Source: an uncultured Bacteroidales bacterium (GTDB lineage: Bacteria; Bacteroidota; Bacteroidia; Bacteroidales; UBA932). From it: DNA of 18,264 nt. Every line of letters begins with the position of its first letter. Position 1 is the first letter of the stretch. The position numbers were made by a program, and so were the translations under genes. The DNA lies in assembly GCA_934678915.1 (NCBI GenBank), contig CAKUSF010000033.1, positions 1 to 18,264 of the forward strand. The letters run 5' to 3'. Below are positions 1-8,178 of the stretch, piece after piece. Below the pieces are notes generated by a model. The model had not been told where the DNA came from. It saw only the letters and a program-made list of their open reading frames with translations, and did no database searches.

Positions 1-1497
1 TCTGTCTCCAGCCACAGAAACCGGACTGCGCGATCGGAATGGTACGGGTATGACCACCTCGGCAGACTGACGGGAAACAGCAGTTCGCAGGGTTCTGTCA
101 GGAACCTTAACATTGAGACTGGCATCCAGTACAGCGACAACGGCAACATCACGGCACTAAGGCGGGTGACCAACAATGAAGACAAGTCATTGACCTTCAC
201 GCATTATGGAAACCGGCTAGTCTCAATGACAGGAGGGACAGTCTCGACGTTCGCTTACGACTCGGACGGAAGGCTCGTCTCAGATTCGGGACGAAACCTG
301 TCACTGAGCTACAACGCGTTGGGCCTGACCGACAAAGTGACGAGCGGTGGCGTAGACCTCGCCCGTTACTCCTACCTTTCCGACGGCACGAAGGTCAAGA
401 CGATAATGTCCGACGGCCGTGCGTTGGAGTATCGAGGTGGCTTTGTCTATTCAGTGTCCGCCGATGGTTCCAGGGCTCTCGAGAGCATAGCCTCCCCAGT
501 CGGCAGGATCGTCGCGTGGGGTTCCGACTCAGGAAGGACGTTCCGCGACCTCTGGTTCGTCCGCGACCGTCTCGGCAGCGTCAGAGCCGTGGTGGACATC
601 ACCGATGAGGATGCGGATGTTGACTCCGCAGTCCTTGAAGAGAGTGACTACATGCCGTTCGGAACCAGATTCACTGACAGCACTGCTGCCCCGACCGACA
701 CCGACAATCGCTACCGCTTCGCTGACAAGGAGGAGCAGGCCTTTGCCAGCCTCCCGTACATCGACTTCGGTGCACGGCTCTACGACCCGGTCACGGCACG
801 GTGGAACACCTCCGACCCGATGGCGGAGAAGTACCATCGGTCAAGCCCCTATGCCTATTGTCTCGGCAATCCTGTCAACAATGTGGATCCGGACGGTAAC
901 GTGGTGTGGTTCATACCACTTGTGAAGGGGCTAGCAGGTGCGGCCATTGACGCTGGAGCGCAGATAACCGTCTCCATGGCAATGGGGAAGAACTTTAAAG
1001 AATCCATTAAAGAGTTGGATTTGACAAGCATAGGTGCTTCTTTTGTCTCATCCGCTTTGCTGTCTCCAGGACTTTCCAGTGCCACAAAGGCCACTAAAGG
1101 GGCCAAGGTCGCTGCCGTTGGGCTGAATGTAGCGAATGCTGCGGTTGACTATACCTACAAAGATGGAGTAACATTCGTTTTGGGTGATAACTCCTACAAC
1201 AAAGACATCAAGAATGTTGTTACAGATATGTTATTCAGTACCGCTTCTGATTTTGTCTCCAGCAAAACACTTTCGGCTTTCGGGGCAGATGTTGACAGGA
1301 TGATGTCACCGTCATATCTTTCACCTCTGACAAAAGACCAGAAGGAGTATGTGAGACAGATGAACAAGTTGGTGAAAGGGGATCTCTTCCCCGCCATTAA
1401 CAATGCCCCTACCTCATACTTCTTTAGTGCTGGTGATAATATGTTTGTTGTTTTTATGTTAGAACCTGAAGAAAACAATGTTCAAGAAGATAATTAA
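1..1497 (+). CDS. RHS repeat-associated core protein, 3' part (5' end outside window)
   Basis: The frame is open from base 1, so this is the C-terminal 498 residues of a larger surface or secreted RHS/YD-repeat protein; the first in-window start (GTG at 166) is not a real start. YD repeats are visible (YDHLGRL, YDSDGRLV, SYNALGL). The conserved RHS core follows: RDRLGSVRAVVD, ESDYMPFG, DFGARLYDPVTARW and SPYAYCLGNPVNNVDPDGN, ending near residue 300. In this family the core closes a beta-cocoon around a variable C-terminal tip, often a toxin. The tip here (about residues 301-498) begins with a hydrophobic, Gly/Ala-rich stretch (LVKGLAGAAIDAG) and ends in the acidic EPEENNVQEDN. I recognise no catalytic motif in it. 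From about base 940 the DNA is A+T-richer than the core, as is usual for exchanged tips. Its end overlaps the next gene by 20 bp. Confident for RHS, low for any toxic activity. Confidence 0.9.
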   Translation, partial: SVSSHRNRTARSEWYGYDHLGRLTGNSSSQGSVRNLNIETGIQYSDNGNITALRRVTNNEDKSLTFTHYGNRLVSMTGGTVSTFAYDSDGRLVSDSGRNLSLSYNALGLTDKVTSGGVDLARYSYLSDGTKVKTIMSDGRALEYRGGFVYSVSADGSRALESIASPVGRIVAWGSDSGRTFRDLWFVRDRLGSVRAVVDITDEDADVDSAVLEESDYMPFGTRFTDSTAAPTDTDNRYRFADKEEQAFASLPYIDFGARLYDPVTARWNTSDPMAEKYHRSSPYAYCLGNPVNNVDPDGNVVWFIPLVKGLAGAAIDAGAQITVSMAMGKNFKESIKELDLTSIGASFVSSALLSPGLSSATKATKGAKVAAVGLNVANAAVDYTYKDGVTFVLGDNSYNKDIKNVVTDMLFSTASDFVSSKTLSAFGADVDRMMSPSYLSPLTKDQKEYVRQMNKLVKGDLFPAINNAPTSYFFSAGDNMFVVFMLEPEENNVQEDN

Positions 1498-1945
1498 GGC
1501 GTTGGATAATTCTAAGCTATCCACGTTCCAAATGTATGCAATTGCTATGGCCTTTTGTATAATAGGGGCATTCATCGGCACTTATCGAACAGAACAATCA
1601 TATAAAAGAATCTTAAACTCAGCGGTGTTATCGGAGGCCGTTGTTACGGAAATTACACGTTCTAATAAAACAATATTCTGTCATTTCATATATCATATAG
1701 ATAATGGGTCTTATAACAGCAAAATACAGTCGGATTATAGAACAGCTGTTGGAGATACTCTAATTCTTGTCTACAATAGTCAAGATATTAATGAATGTAC
1801 AGCGGTTAAAATAAAAAACGGACACCCTATCCTGTCAACCAAGTCATATAAAATCATAAAGTTAAACAATCTTCCCCAGCCAAAGAGGGACAGTCTCAAG
1901 AGGAGTGTCTTGGCTGAACTAAGAAAACAATATTTGGACAAATGA
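1478..1945 (+). CDS. Small single-span membrane protein, DUF3592-like, next to RHS tip
   Basis: This encodes 155 residues. A short basic N-terminus (MFKKIIKALDNSK) precedes one membrane segment at about residues 17-36 (MYAIAMAFCIIGAFIG). The rest is a beta-rich domain. The pattern of a VVTEI strand, a Y/F-rich strand and then GDTLILVYNSQD resembles the fold of DUF3592-type membrane-anchored domains, but this is judged by eye. The ATG lies inside the last codons of the RHS gene, so translation is probably coupled. The gene is clearly A+T-richer than the RHS core. A small gene placed directly after an RHS tip is often its immunity protein, and a membrane anchor would fit a toxin acting at the membrane or in the periplasm. 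That role is inference from position only. The stop overlaps the ATGA start of the RHS scar. Confidence 0.7.
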   Translation: MFKKIIKALDNSKLSTFQMYAIAMAFCIIGAFIGTYRTEQSYKRILNSAVLSEAVVTEITRSNKTIFCHFIYHIDNGSYNSKIQSDYRTAVGDTLILVYNSQDINECTAVKIKNGHPILSTKSYKIIKLNNLPQPKRDSLKRSVLAELRKQYLDK

Positions 1946-2097
1946 CAGCAATGTTCATCACATACACCTTTCTTGAGGAGAGCGACTACATGCCGTTCGG
2001 ACAAAGAATGAAGACCTCATCAAGGCTCTCGCAGAGCAAGCCACCAAGGACATCGAGTTCGCAGAGTACTACAAGTAATCTCACTCACTCTAAATGA
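1942..2097 (+). pseudogene. Scar of a second RHS copy (10 core codons)
   Basis: Bases 1972-2001 match 634-663 of the RHS core at 28 of 30 positions and encode the same LEESDYMPFG. The match ends sharply on both sides. The fragment lies in a 51-codon frame that opens at ATG 1942 and ends at TGA 2095, but the frame downstream of the match reads as Ser/Thr/Pro junk. In another frame, bases 2001-2078 read TKNEDLIKALAEQATKDIEF and then AEYYK-stop, which looks like the tail of a different protein. It has no start and is closed upstream by a stop at 1974. The stretch is best read as recombination debris from RHS tip exchange, not a working gene. Confidence 0.65.
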
Positions 2098-2104
2098 ATA
2101 TGAT

Positions 2105-2134
2105 GAAGCCCTGTTGACGCAGGGCTTCTTTTTT
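2105..2134 (+). terminator. Intrinsic terminator of the RHS locus
   Basis: A perfect 9-bp stem, GAAGCCCTG / CAGGGCTTC (2105-2113 and 2120-2128), has a 6-nt loop and is followed directly by six T (2129-2134). It separates the RHS cluster from the ABC exporter operon. Confidence 0.92.
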
Positions 2135-2175
2135 GTATATACATATTCAAAAATGTAAAAAAATCACTGAAATCT

Positions 2176-2206
2176 CTTGGATTATCGAAAAACATGCCTA
2201 TCTTTG
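2176..2206 (+). promoter_or_regulatory. Bacteroidetes-type promoter of ABC exporter operon
   Basis: A -33-like CTTG (2176-2179), a 19-bp spacer and the -7 box TATCTTTG (2199-2206) match the Bacteroidetes primary sigma consensus TTTG-N19/20-TAnnTTTG. The predicted start of transcription is near 2212, about 50 bases before the ATPase start codon. Confidence 0.75.
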
Positions 2207-2208
2207 CA

Positions 2209-2230
2209 GTGTATTAATAAACTAATACAC
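2209..2230. promoter_or_regulatory. Perfect palindrome over the transcription start, likely operator
   Basis: GTGTATTA (2209-2216), 6 nt, TAATACAC (2223-2230) form an exact 8-bp inverted repeat. It starts 3 bp after the -7 box and covers the predicted start site. A dimeric repressor bound here would block initiation. The shape resembles sites of GntR/YtrA-type repressors that often control ABC exporters, but that link is inference. No regulator gene is present in the window, so it must be encoded elsewhere. The palindrome lacks a following T-run, so it is not a terminator. Confidence 0.6.
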
Positions 2231-2262
2231 GAAACTGGTAAAACAAAATAGATAATGACTAT

Positions 2263-2985
2263 ATGCTGATTGAACTAAAAGACGTCAACAAGACCTATCA
2301 GGGGGCGCAACCGCTGCATGTGCTGAAAGGCATTGACTTGAGCATAGAAAGAGGAGAGTTCGTCTCCATCATGGGTGCATCTGGATCGGGGAAATCCACG
2401 CTTCTGAATATTCTTGGAATCCTGGACAACTACGATTCTGGAGAGTACCGCATAGCAGGCAAACTGATCTGGAAGCTCAGTGAGAGTAAAGCCGCTGAGT
2501 ACAGAAACAAGATGATCGGATTCATCTTCCAGTCCTACAACCTGATAGGCTTCAAGACAGCAGTGGAGAACGTGGAGCTACCGCTTTTCTACCAAGGTGT
2601 CGGACGGCAGAAAAGGCACAAGATGGCAATGGAGTTTCTTGAACGTCTTGGACTTAAGGAATGGGCGGACCATTATCCGAACGAGATGTCCGGAGGTCAG
2701 AAGCAGAGGGTAGCAATAGCTAGGGCTTTGATCACCAAGCCAGAGATTATTCTAGCTGATGAGCCAACAGGTGCCTTGGACTCTAAAACTTCAGTAGAAA
2801 TCATGAACTTGCTGCGTGAGCTGAACGAAAAAGAGAACATGACAATCATCGTTGTCACCCACGAGAGCGGAGTAGCCAACTTTACCAACAGAATCATCCA
2901 CATCAAGGACGGAGTCATCGGCAAGATTGAGCAAAACATGCACCACGATTCTTCACCATTTGGTGAAGGAACGATAATGAAGTAA
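2263..2985 (+). CDS. ABC exporter ATP-binding protein (MacB/LolD type)
   Basis: This 240-residue cytoplasmic ATPase powers the exporter. All nucleotide-binding motifs are intact: Walker A GASGSGKST (38-46), Q-loop Q90 (FIFQSYNL), signature MSGGQ (142-146), Walker B IILADEP (162-168), D-loop GALD (170-173) and switch H200 (VVTHE). The DEPTGALDSKTS block is typical of the MacB/LolD/FtsE group, which drive mechanotransmission across the periplasm rather than pumping through their own membrane pore. Length is normal for a free-standing subunit. It is the first gene of the operon, with the promoter 50 bases upstream and the permease start only 3 bases after its stop. The substrate cannot be told from sequence; peptides, antibiotics or lipids are all possible. 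Confidence 0.93.
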   Translation: MLIELKDVNKTYQGAQPLHVLKGIDLSIERGEFVSIMGASGSGKSTLLNILGILDNYDSGEYRIAGKLIWKLSESKAAEYRNKMIGFIFQSYNLIGFKTAVENVELPLFYQGVGRQKRHKMAMEFLERLGLKEWADHYPNEMSGGQKQRVAIARALITKPEIILADEPTGALDSKTSVEIMNLLRELNEKENMTIIVVTHESGVANFTNRIIHIKDGVIGKIEQNMHHDSSPFGEGTIMK

Positions 2986-2988
2986 GCC

Positions 2989-4293
2989 ATGAGAGATCTG
3001 TTTGAGGAAATTTGGAGCAACATCAGGCGCAACAAACTGCGCACAGCTCTCACCGGCTTCGCTGTAGCTTGGGGAATATTCATGCTCATCTTCCTGCTAG
3101 GAGCTGGTAACGGTCTGATCCACGCACTTGAAAGCAATGAAAGCGAATACATCGTCAATACGATGAATGTCTGGGGAGGTCGAACCAACAAAGCCTTCAA
3201 TGGAATGCAGAAAGGCAGGAGGGTTAAACTGAACGACAAAGATGTCGAGATAACCCTTAGTCCCGAATTTGCTGACAAGGTCGAAGAAGCCGGTACCATC
3301 ATCTACCAGTCTAGCGTGACAACGAGCTATGGCAAGGAATATGTCGTCAGGCAGTTGACCGGAGTCAGCCCTGAGCATTTCAGAGTCAATAAGATAGATC
3401 TGATGTTCGGTCGCCCAATCAACGAGATTGACATCAAGGAGAGGCGAAGAGTTGTCGTGATGGATAGCAATGACGCAAGGGAGCTTCTCGGTGTGGACGA
3501 GGAGAGGGAAACCGGACTAAGCGCAATGCAAAAGGCAGAAAAAGCAAAAGCTCTGATTGGAGAATATGTTAAGATCGGCAGTTTCATGTTCCAGGTGATC
3601 GGCATCACACGTCCGAACAATCAGGGCTACGTTCATATATTCACTCCTATCACAACTCTAAGGACAATCTACCACCGAGGCCAGGATATTGATGAATATT
3701 ATTTTTCATTCCACGACCTTGAGACAATAGAGGACAACGAAGCATTCGAAGACAGACTACGCACTGCACTAAGCAAGAACCACAACACCGCACCAGACGA
3801 CAAGGGTGCCATTGGAATATGGAACCTTTTCACAATGAATATGCAGATGGGGAAAGGAATGTCAATGATCCGTACCGCCCTATGGATCATTGGAATACTG
3901 ACCTTACTGAGCGGTATCGTAGGAGTCTCGAACATAATGCTGATTTCCGTAAAAGAACGTACACACGAGTTTGGGATACGAAAAGCAATCGGTGCAAGCC
4001 CCTGGGCCATACTGAAACTGATCATCTCCGAAAGCATCATCATCACTGCTTTCTTCGGCTATGTGGGAATGGTGCTCGGTGTGCTGGCTAACGAGTGGCT
4101 CGATCATATTTCCGGAAACATGGTGATGGATTTCGGCATTTTCCAGCAGACTGTCTTCAAGGATCCTACGGTAGGACTGAATGTCTGTTTCGGTGCTACT
4201 GTCCTGCTGATTATCGCTGGCACCCTAGCTGGTCTCGCGCCCGCACGAAAAGCCGCCAAAGTACGCCCGATTGAGGCACTCAGAAGCGAATGA
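2989..4293 (+). CDS. MacB-like ABC permease 1 (FtsX domain)
   Basis: This 434-residue inner-membrane permease has the MacB architecture. Membrane helix 1 lies at about residues 18-40 (GFAVAWGIFMLIFLLGAGNG). A large periplasmic core domain follows (about 41-290). Three C-terminal helices form the FtsX domain, starting near RTALWIIGILTLLSGIVGVS and ending near LLIIAGTLAGLAPA. Family hallmarks are SNIMLISVKERTHEFGIRKA and the closing GLAPARKAAKVRPIEALRSE. It would pair with the second permease, probably as a heterodimer, on the ATPase encoded 3 bases upstream. A 161-bp gap with a hairpin repeat separates it from permease 2, unusually wide for this operon. Confidence 0.92.
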   Translation: MRDLFEEIWSNIRRNKLRTALTGFAVAWGIFMLIFLLGAGNGLIHALESNESEYIVNTMNVWGGRTNKAFNGMQKGRRVKLNDKDVEITLSPEFADKVEEAGTIIYQSSVTTSYGKEYVVRQLTGVSPEHFRVNKIDLMFGRPINEIDIKERRRVVVMDSNDARELLGVDEERETGLSAMQKAEKAKALIGEYVKIGSFMFQVIGITRPNNQGYVHIFTPITTLRTIYHRGQDIDEYYFSFHDLETIEDNEAFEDRLRTALSKNHNTAPDDKGAIGIWNLFTMNMQMGKGMSMIRTALWIIGILTLLSGIVGVSNIMLISVKERTHEFGIRKAIGASPWAILKLIISESIIITAFFGYVGMVLGVLANEWLDHISGNMVMDFGIFQQTVFKDPTVGLNVCFGATVLLIIAGTLAGLAPARKAAKVRPIEALRSE

Positions 4294-4333
4294 TGAATAT
4301 ATTAATGAAATTTTTCGATAAAGATAATAAAAG

Positions 4334-4430
4334 ACTCGGAGGCACGGAGTGCCGACAGGGCCTCCCAGCGAGGGAGGCGGTGGAGGGTGGCGCTCCCACC
4401 GGGAGCTGTCACGAAGTGACTGAGGGGTGA
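4334..4430 (+). repeat. Four-hairpin GC-rich repeat between permease genes
   Basis: Four hairpins follow each other: GGCAC-GGA-GTGCC (4341-4353), GCCTCCC-AGCGA-GGGAGGC (4360-4378), GCTCCC-ACC-GGGAGC (4392-4406) and GTCAC-GAA-GTGAC (4408-4420). The ending GTCACGAAGTGACTGAGGGG resembles a type of dispersed repeat common in gut bacterial genomes (complement CCCCTCAGTCACTTCGTGAC), recalled from experience and not searched. The element is much more G+C-rich than its flanks. It lies inside a 41-codon frame from ATG 4305 to TGA 4428 whose start, MKFFDKDNK, resembles the true permease start MKLFDIDRF at 4455. In the mRNA it could act as a barrier to decay or tune expression of the downstream genes. 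No terminator T-run follows. Confidence 0.75.
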
Positions 4431-4454
4431 AAGGAAATTATTAAATTTCATGAA

Positions 4455-5708
4455 ATGAAATTATTTGATATTGATAGATTCAAAGAAATCGTTGACACGC
4501 TGACTCGCAACAAGGGTCGCAGCCTTCTGACCGGGTTCGGTGTATTCTGGGGAATATTCATGCTTCTGTTCCTGCTAGGAGGTGGTGACGGATTCAAGGT
4601 GATGCTGGCCGAGCAGATGGGAGGATTTGCTTCCAATTCAGCAATGATCTGGTCACAGAACACATCCAAACCTTACAAAGGATTCAACAAGGGGCGCTAC
4701 TGGGAGATGAATATAAAGGATGTCGATGTACTCAAAGAGAAGGTTCCGGAATTGGATGTCGTGTCAGCGCAGTGCTTCAGCTGGTCAAGAGGCGATGCCA
4801 CTTACGGAGAACGATCCTCTAATTGCAACGTCAAGGGACTGAAGGCCGATTTTGCACAGATAGAAACTCCTACGATAGTCTATGGACGCTACATCAACGA
4901 GATGGATGTGGCACAGCAACGTAAGGTTTGCGTGATCGGCAAACAAGTCTATGAGAACCTGTACTCTAAAGGTGAGGATCCATGCGGAACCAGGATAAAG
5001 ATCGGACCGGCATATTACCAAGTGATAGGGGTTGACTACAATGAACACAGTGTAATAAACTTCGGAGGACGTCAGACTGAGTCCATTGTGATTCCAATTT
5101 CTGTTGTGCAGTCAGTTTACAACATGGGAGACAACGTACAGGTAATGGCGGTTACAGCTAAGAAAGGTGTTGTGATGAGCGACATAATCCCTAAAATCAG
5201 AAAGGCTATCGCTAGCAACCACTACATCGATCCAAACGACGAACAAGCCGTAAGCATTCTCAACACTGAGATGTTCTACATGATGATAGACAGTCTGTTC
5301 AAAGGAGTGAACTTTCTGATCTGGCTGATCGGAATCGGAACACTGCTGGCCGGGATCATCGGAGTCTCAAACATCATGATGGTCACGGTCCGGGAACGCA
5401 CAACGGAAATCGGAATCAGACGCGCTATCGGAGCAACACCTAAGATGATTCTCTCGCAGATTATCTGTGAAAGCATCCTGCTGACAGCGGTGGCTGGAAT
5501 GCTCGGACTGCTGTTCTCCGTGCTGATCCTGCAAGGATTAGAACTGGCTTTCACACAAGACGGAATACTCCAGGCTCCATTCCAGATTAGTTTCTGGGCT
5601 GCCGTGGGGACCCTAGCCGGACTAATGGCCTTGGGAGTTATCGCAGGTCTCGCTCCCGCTTCCAGAGCGATGAGCATCAAACCTGTGGATGCCATGAGAG
5701 ATGAGTAA
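4455..5708 (+). CDS. MacB-like ABC permease 2 (FtsX domain)
   Basis: This is the second MacB-type permease, 417 residues and homologous to the first. A first membrane helix lies at about residues 25-45 (GFGVFWGIFMLLFLLGGG), followed by a periplasmic core (about 46-280). The FtsX part includes FLIWLIGIGTLLAGIIGVSN, MVTVRERTTEIGIRRAIGAT and the final GLAPASRAMSIKPVDAMRDE. The start at 4455 gives an N-terminus (MKLFDIDRFKEIVDTLTRNK) that aligns with the first permease. Two related permeases with one ATPase suggest a heterodimeric membrane part. The adaptor gene follows after 32 bases. Confidence 0.92.
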   Translation: MKLFDIDRFKEIVDTLTRNKGRSLLTGFGVFWGIFMLLFLLGGGDGFKVMLAEQMGGFASNSAMIWSQNTSKPYKGFNKGRYWEMNIKDVDVLKEKVPELDVVSAQCFSWSRGDATYGERSSNCNVKGLKADFAQIETPTIVYGRYINEMDVAQQRKVCVIGKQVYENLYSKGEDPCGTRIKIGPAYYQVIGVDYNEHSVINFGGRQTESIVIPISVVQSVYNMGDNVQVMAVTAKKGVVMSDIIPKIRKAIASNHYIDPNDEQAVSILNTEMFYMMIDSLFKGVNFLIWLIGIGTLLAGIIGVSNIMMVTVRERTTEIGIRRAIGATPKMILSQIICESILLTAVAGMLGLLFSVLILQGLELAFTQDGILQAPFQISFWAAVGTLAGLMALGVIAGLAPASRAMSIKPVDAMRDE

Positions 5709-5740
5709 AGATATTCAGAAACAAATAAAAAAGTCAAAAT

Positions 5741-6838
5741 ATGAAAAAGTATTTCAAGTACATTCTGTTCACCGCTATTATTCTGGTGTTCGCAGGCACT
5801 TTCTTCTTCCTTTGGAAAAAATCCCGCCCGAAAGAAATTCGTTTTGAAGAACTTGCAACTGAAATTGCAAACATCAAGAAGACTACCCTCATCACCGGTA
5901 CTATCGAGCCTCGCGATGAGGTGAACATCAAGCCGCAGATTAGTGGCATCATCTCTGAAATTTACAAGGAGGCCGGAGACCACGTTAAAGAAGGCGAGGT
6001 GATCGCAAAAGTAAAGGTCATCCCAGAAATGGGTTCGCTAAGCTCAGCGCAGAGCCGTCTGCGAATCGCTGAATTGAACCTTGAGCAGGCACAGACAAAC
6101 TTTGGACGCGAGAAAGCCCTTTACGACAAACAATTGGTGAGTGCTGAAGAATATGACCAGGTGCGTCAGGCTTTGGCTCAGGCCAAGGAGGAGAAAGAAG
6201 CCGCTGAGGAGTCATTGGAGGTTGTGCGGGACGGTGTGTCAAAGCGCAACGCCACGGCAAGTTCAACACTGATTCGCTCTACCATCACTGGTCTGATTCT
6301 GGATGTACCTGTAAAGGTCGGTAATTCCGTGATTCAGAGCAATACTTTCAACGATGGAACAACCATTGCCACGGTGGCCGACATGAATGACCTTATTTTC
6401 AAGGGCAACTTGGACGAGACCGAGGTCGGTAAAGTCGATGTGGGGACTCAGATGAAAATCACAATCGGAGCGGTACAAGGAGTGGAGATGGATGCTATTC
6501 TTGAATATATCTCCCCTAAAGCGGTCCAGAACAACGGAGCCAACCAGTTCGAGATCAAGGCAAGGGTCAATCAACTTGACAGTGTGACGATCCGTTCCGG
6601 GTACAGTGCCAACGCGGAGATTACATTGGAGCACGTTGATTCCGTTCTGACTGTTCCTGAGGCAGCAATCTCATTCGAGAAGGATTCCATGTTTGTCTAT
6701 CTGGCGGAAGGAAACGGACAGTACAAACGGCAGCATGTGACGACAGGCCTTAGCGATGGAGTGAAGATTGAAATCAAGAGTGGGCTGGCTAAAGATCAGA
6801 AAGTTCGTGGAAATCAAATATTTACAGATAAGCAATAA
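5741..6838 (+). CDS. Periplasmic adaptor (MacA/HlyD family) of the exporter
   Basis: This 365-residue membrane-fusion protein links the inner-membrane permeases to the outer-membrane channel. The N-terminus has one uncleaved membrane anchor (about 7-24, YILFTAIILVFAGTFFFLW). A barrel-sandwich/lipoyl half-motif follows: IKPQISGIISEIYKEAGDHV, KEGEVIAKVK. A helical hairpin rich in Ala/Glu/Gln lies at about residues 100-165 (coiled coil). The second lipoyl half is STITGLILDVPVKVGNSV, and then come beta-barrel and membrane-proximal domains. The order matches MacA-like adaptors. It is transcribed with the other exporter genes, 4 bases before the TolC-like gene. Confidence 0.92.
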   Translation: MKKYFKYILFTAIILVFAGTFFFLWKKSRPKEIRFEELATEIANIKKTTLITGTIEPRDEVNIKPQISGIISEIYKEAGDHVKEGEVIAKVKVIPEMGSLSSAQSRLRIAELNLEQAQTNFGREKALYDKQLVSAEEYDQVRQALAQAKEEKEAAEESLEVVRDGVSKRNATASSTLIRSTITGLILDVPVKVGNSVIQSNTFNDGTTIATVADMNDLIFKGNLDETEVGKVDVGTQMKITIGAVQGVEMDAILEYISPKAVQNNGANQFEIKARVNQLDSVTIRSGYSANAEITLEHVDSVLTVPEAAISFEKDSMFVYLAEGNGQYKRQHVTTGLSDGVKIEIKSGLAKDQKVRGNQIFTDKQ

Positions 6839-6842
6839 AACG

Positions 6843-8162
6843 ATGAAAAGAATATATTCACTTATCGTGTTGGGATTGGCCACAGCGGGGCTTTACGCGC
6901 AGGACGGAGGGCCGTGGACGCTGCAACAGTGCATTGCTCATGCCCTTGAGAACAACATTACCCTCAAGCAGCAGGAGATTCAAGTCAAGCAACAGGAAAT
7001 TCAGCTAAACACCTCTAGGAATAGTAGATTGCCGGGAGTTAGCGCTAGTGCCAGTGAGAATTTCTCATTCGGACGAGGTCTGACCGCTGACAACACCTAT
7101 TCAAACACTAACACGACCAGTACTGGGATAAGTCTCGGAGCCTCGGTCCCGGTGTTCCAAGGACTTCGGATCAACAATGCGATCAAGAATAACGAGCTCA
7201 ATCTCAAGGCTGTGACAGCTGACCTTCAGAAAGCCCGTGAAGATGTGAGCGTGGCCGTAGCACAGGCATACGTGCAGATTCTCTACAACATGGAGCTTTT
7301 AGATGTTGCCAGAAATCAAGTCTGCATCGATTCGCTTCAAGTTGAAAGACTTTCGGCTATGGAACTGAGTGGAAAAGCTAGCAAAGTTCAAGTTGCACAG
7401 CAGAAGGCGGCACTTGGGCAGAGTCGATTGTCTGAGACTCAGGCTGCCAATAGTTTACGGTTATCATTACTGGATCTCAGCCAATTGCTGGAACTTCCCG
7501 ATCCCAAAGGCTTTTCGGTGGTGCGCCCGGAAGTCTCTGTTGATGGCCTGCTTTTGGGCAATCCGGAGGACATCTACGCTCAAGCCCTGACCAGCAAGCC
7601 TTCCATCCAAGCGGAACAGTTCCGGTTGGATGCGAGTGAATATTCAATAAAGAATGCCAAAGGAGCTCGCCTGCCTTCATTGATGGCTAGCGGAGGCCTC
7701 GGAACCAACTACTACACAATGAGCAGCCATTCCAGCAATCCTTTCGCTGACCAGATCAAGAACAATTTCAGCCAGTATTTAGGCCTGAGTCTCAGCATTC
7801 CTATCTTCTCCGGCTTCCAGACCAGGAATCAAATCCGTTCAGCCGAGCTTACTAGGACGAATCAGATGCTGCAATTGGAAAACACCAAGAAAAGTCTTTA
7901 CAAAGAGATCCAGCAGACCTACTACAATGCTGTGGCGGCACAGGAGAAGTTCCGCGCCAGTCTCGAAGCTGATGCTAGTGCCAAGGAATCTTACGAACTT
8001 GTGTTGGCCAAATACGAGAACGGCAAAGCCAACATAACCGAGTTTAACGAAGCTCGTGACAGTTTCATGGAATCCGAATCCAATTTGGCCAGAGCACGTT
8101 ACGAATTTCTGTTCTCTGCCAAGTTGCTTGATTTCTACCGAGGACAGAAGTTAGTCTTTTAA
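6843..8162 (+). CDS. TolC-family outer-membrane efflux protein
   Basis: This is the outer-membrane channel of the exporter, 439 residues from ATG 6843. I chose that start because it gives a clean signal peptide (MKRIYSLIVLGLATAGLYA, cleavage before QDGG). An in-frame ATG at 6768 lies inside the adaptor gene and would bury the signal. The mature N-terminus WTLQQCIAHALENNITLK is the classic TolC opening. Two OEP repeats follow: the first around ARENV-like LQKAREDVSVAVAQAYVQIL, the second around KKSLYKEIQQTYYNAVAAQE and ending in KLLDFYRGQKLVF. Proteins of this kind trimerise into an outer-membrane barrel plus a periplasmic helical tunnel. It is the last gene of the operon and is convergent with butyrate kinase. 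Confidence 0.93.
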   Translation: MKRIYSLIVLGLATAGLYAQDGGPWTLQQCIAHALENNITLKQQEIQVKQQEIQLNTSRNSRLPGVSASASENFSFGRGLTADNTYSNTNTTSTGISLGASVPVFQGLRINNAIKNNELNLKAVTADLQKAREDVSVAVAQAYVQILYNMELLDVARNQVCIDSLQVERLSAMELSGKASKVQVAQQKAALGQSRLSETQAANSLRLSLLDLSQLLELPDPKGFSVVRPEVSVDGLLLGNPEDIYAQALTSKPSIQAEQFRLDASEYSIKNAKGARLPSLMASGGLGTNYYTMSSHSSNPFADQIKNNFSQYLGLSLSIPIFSGFQTRNQIRSAELTRTNQMLQLENTKKSLYKEIQQTYYNAVAAQEKFRASLEADASAKESYELVLAKYENGKANITEFNEARDSFMESESNLARARYEFLFSAKLLDFYRGQKLVF

Positions 8163-8178
8163 GCGTCGTGTGTCGGTG

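Noticed and set aside
2697..3302. 201-codon minus-strand open frame
   Set aside because: It is opposite the ATPase signature motif and permease 1 start; a shadow frame.
5276..5983. 235-codon minus-strand open frame across the permease 2/adaptor junction
   Set aside because: It covers two well-supported plus-strand genes and has no recognisable domain.
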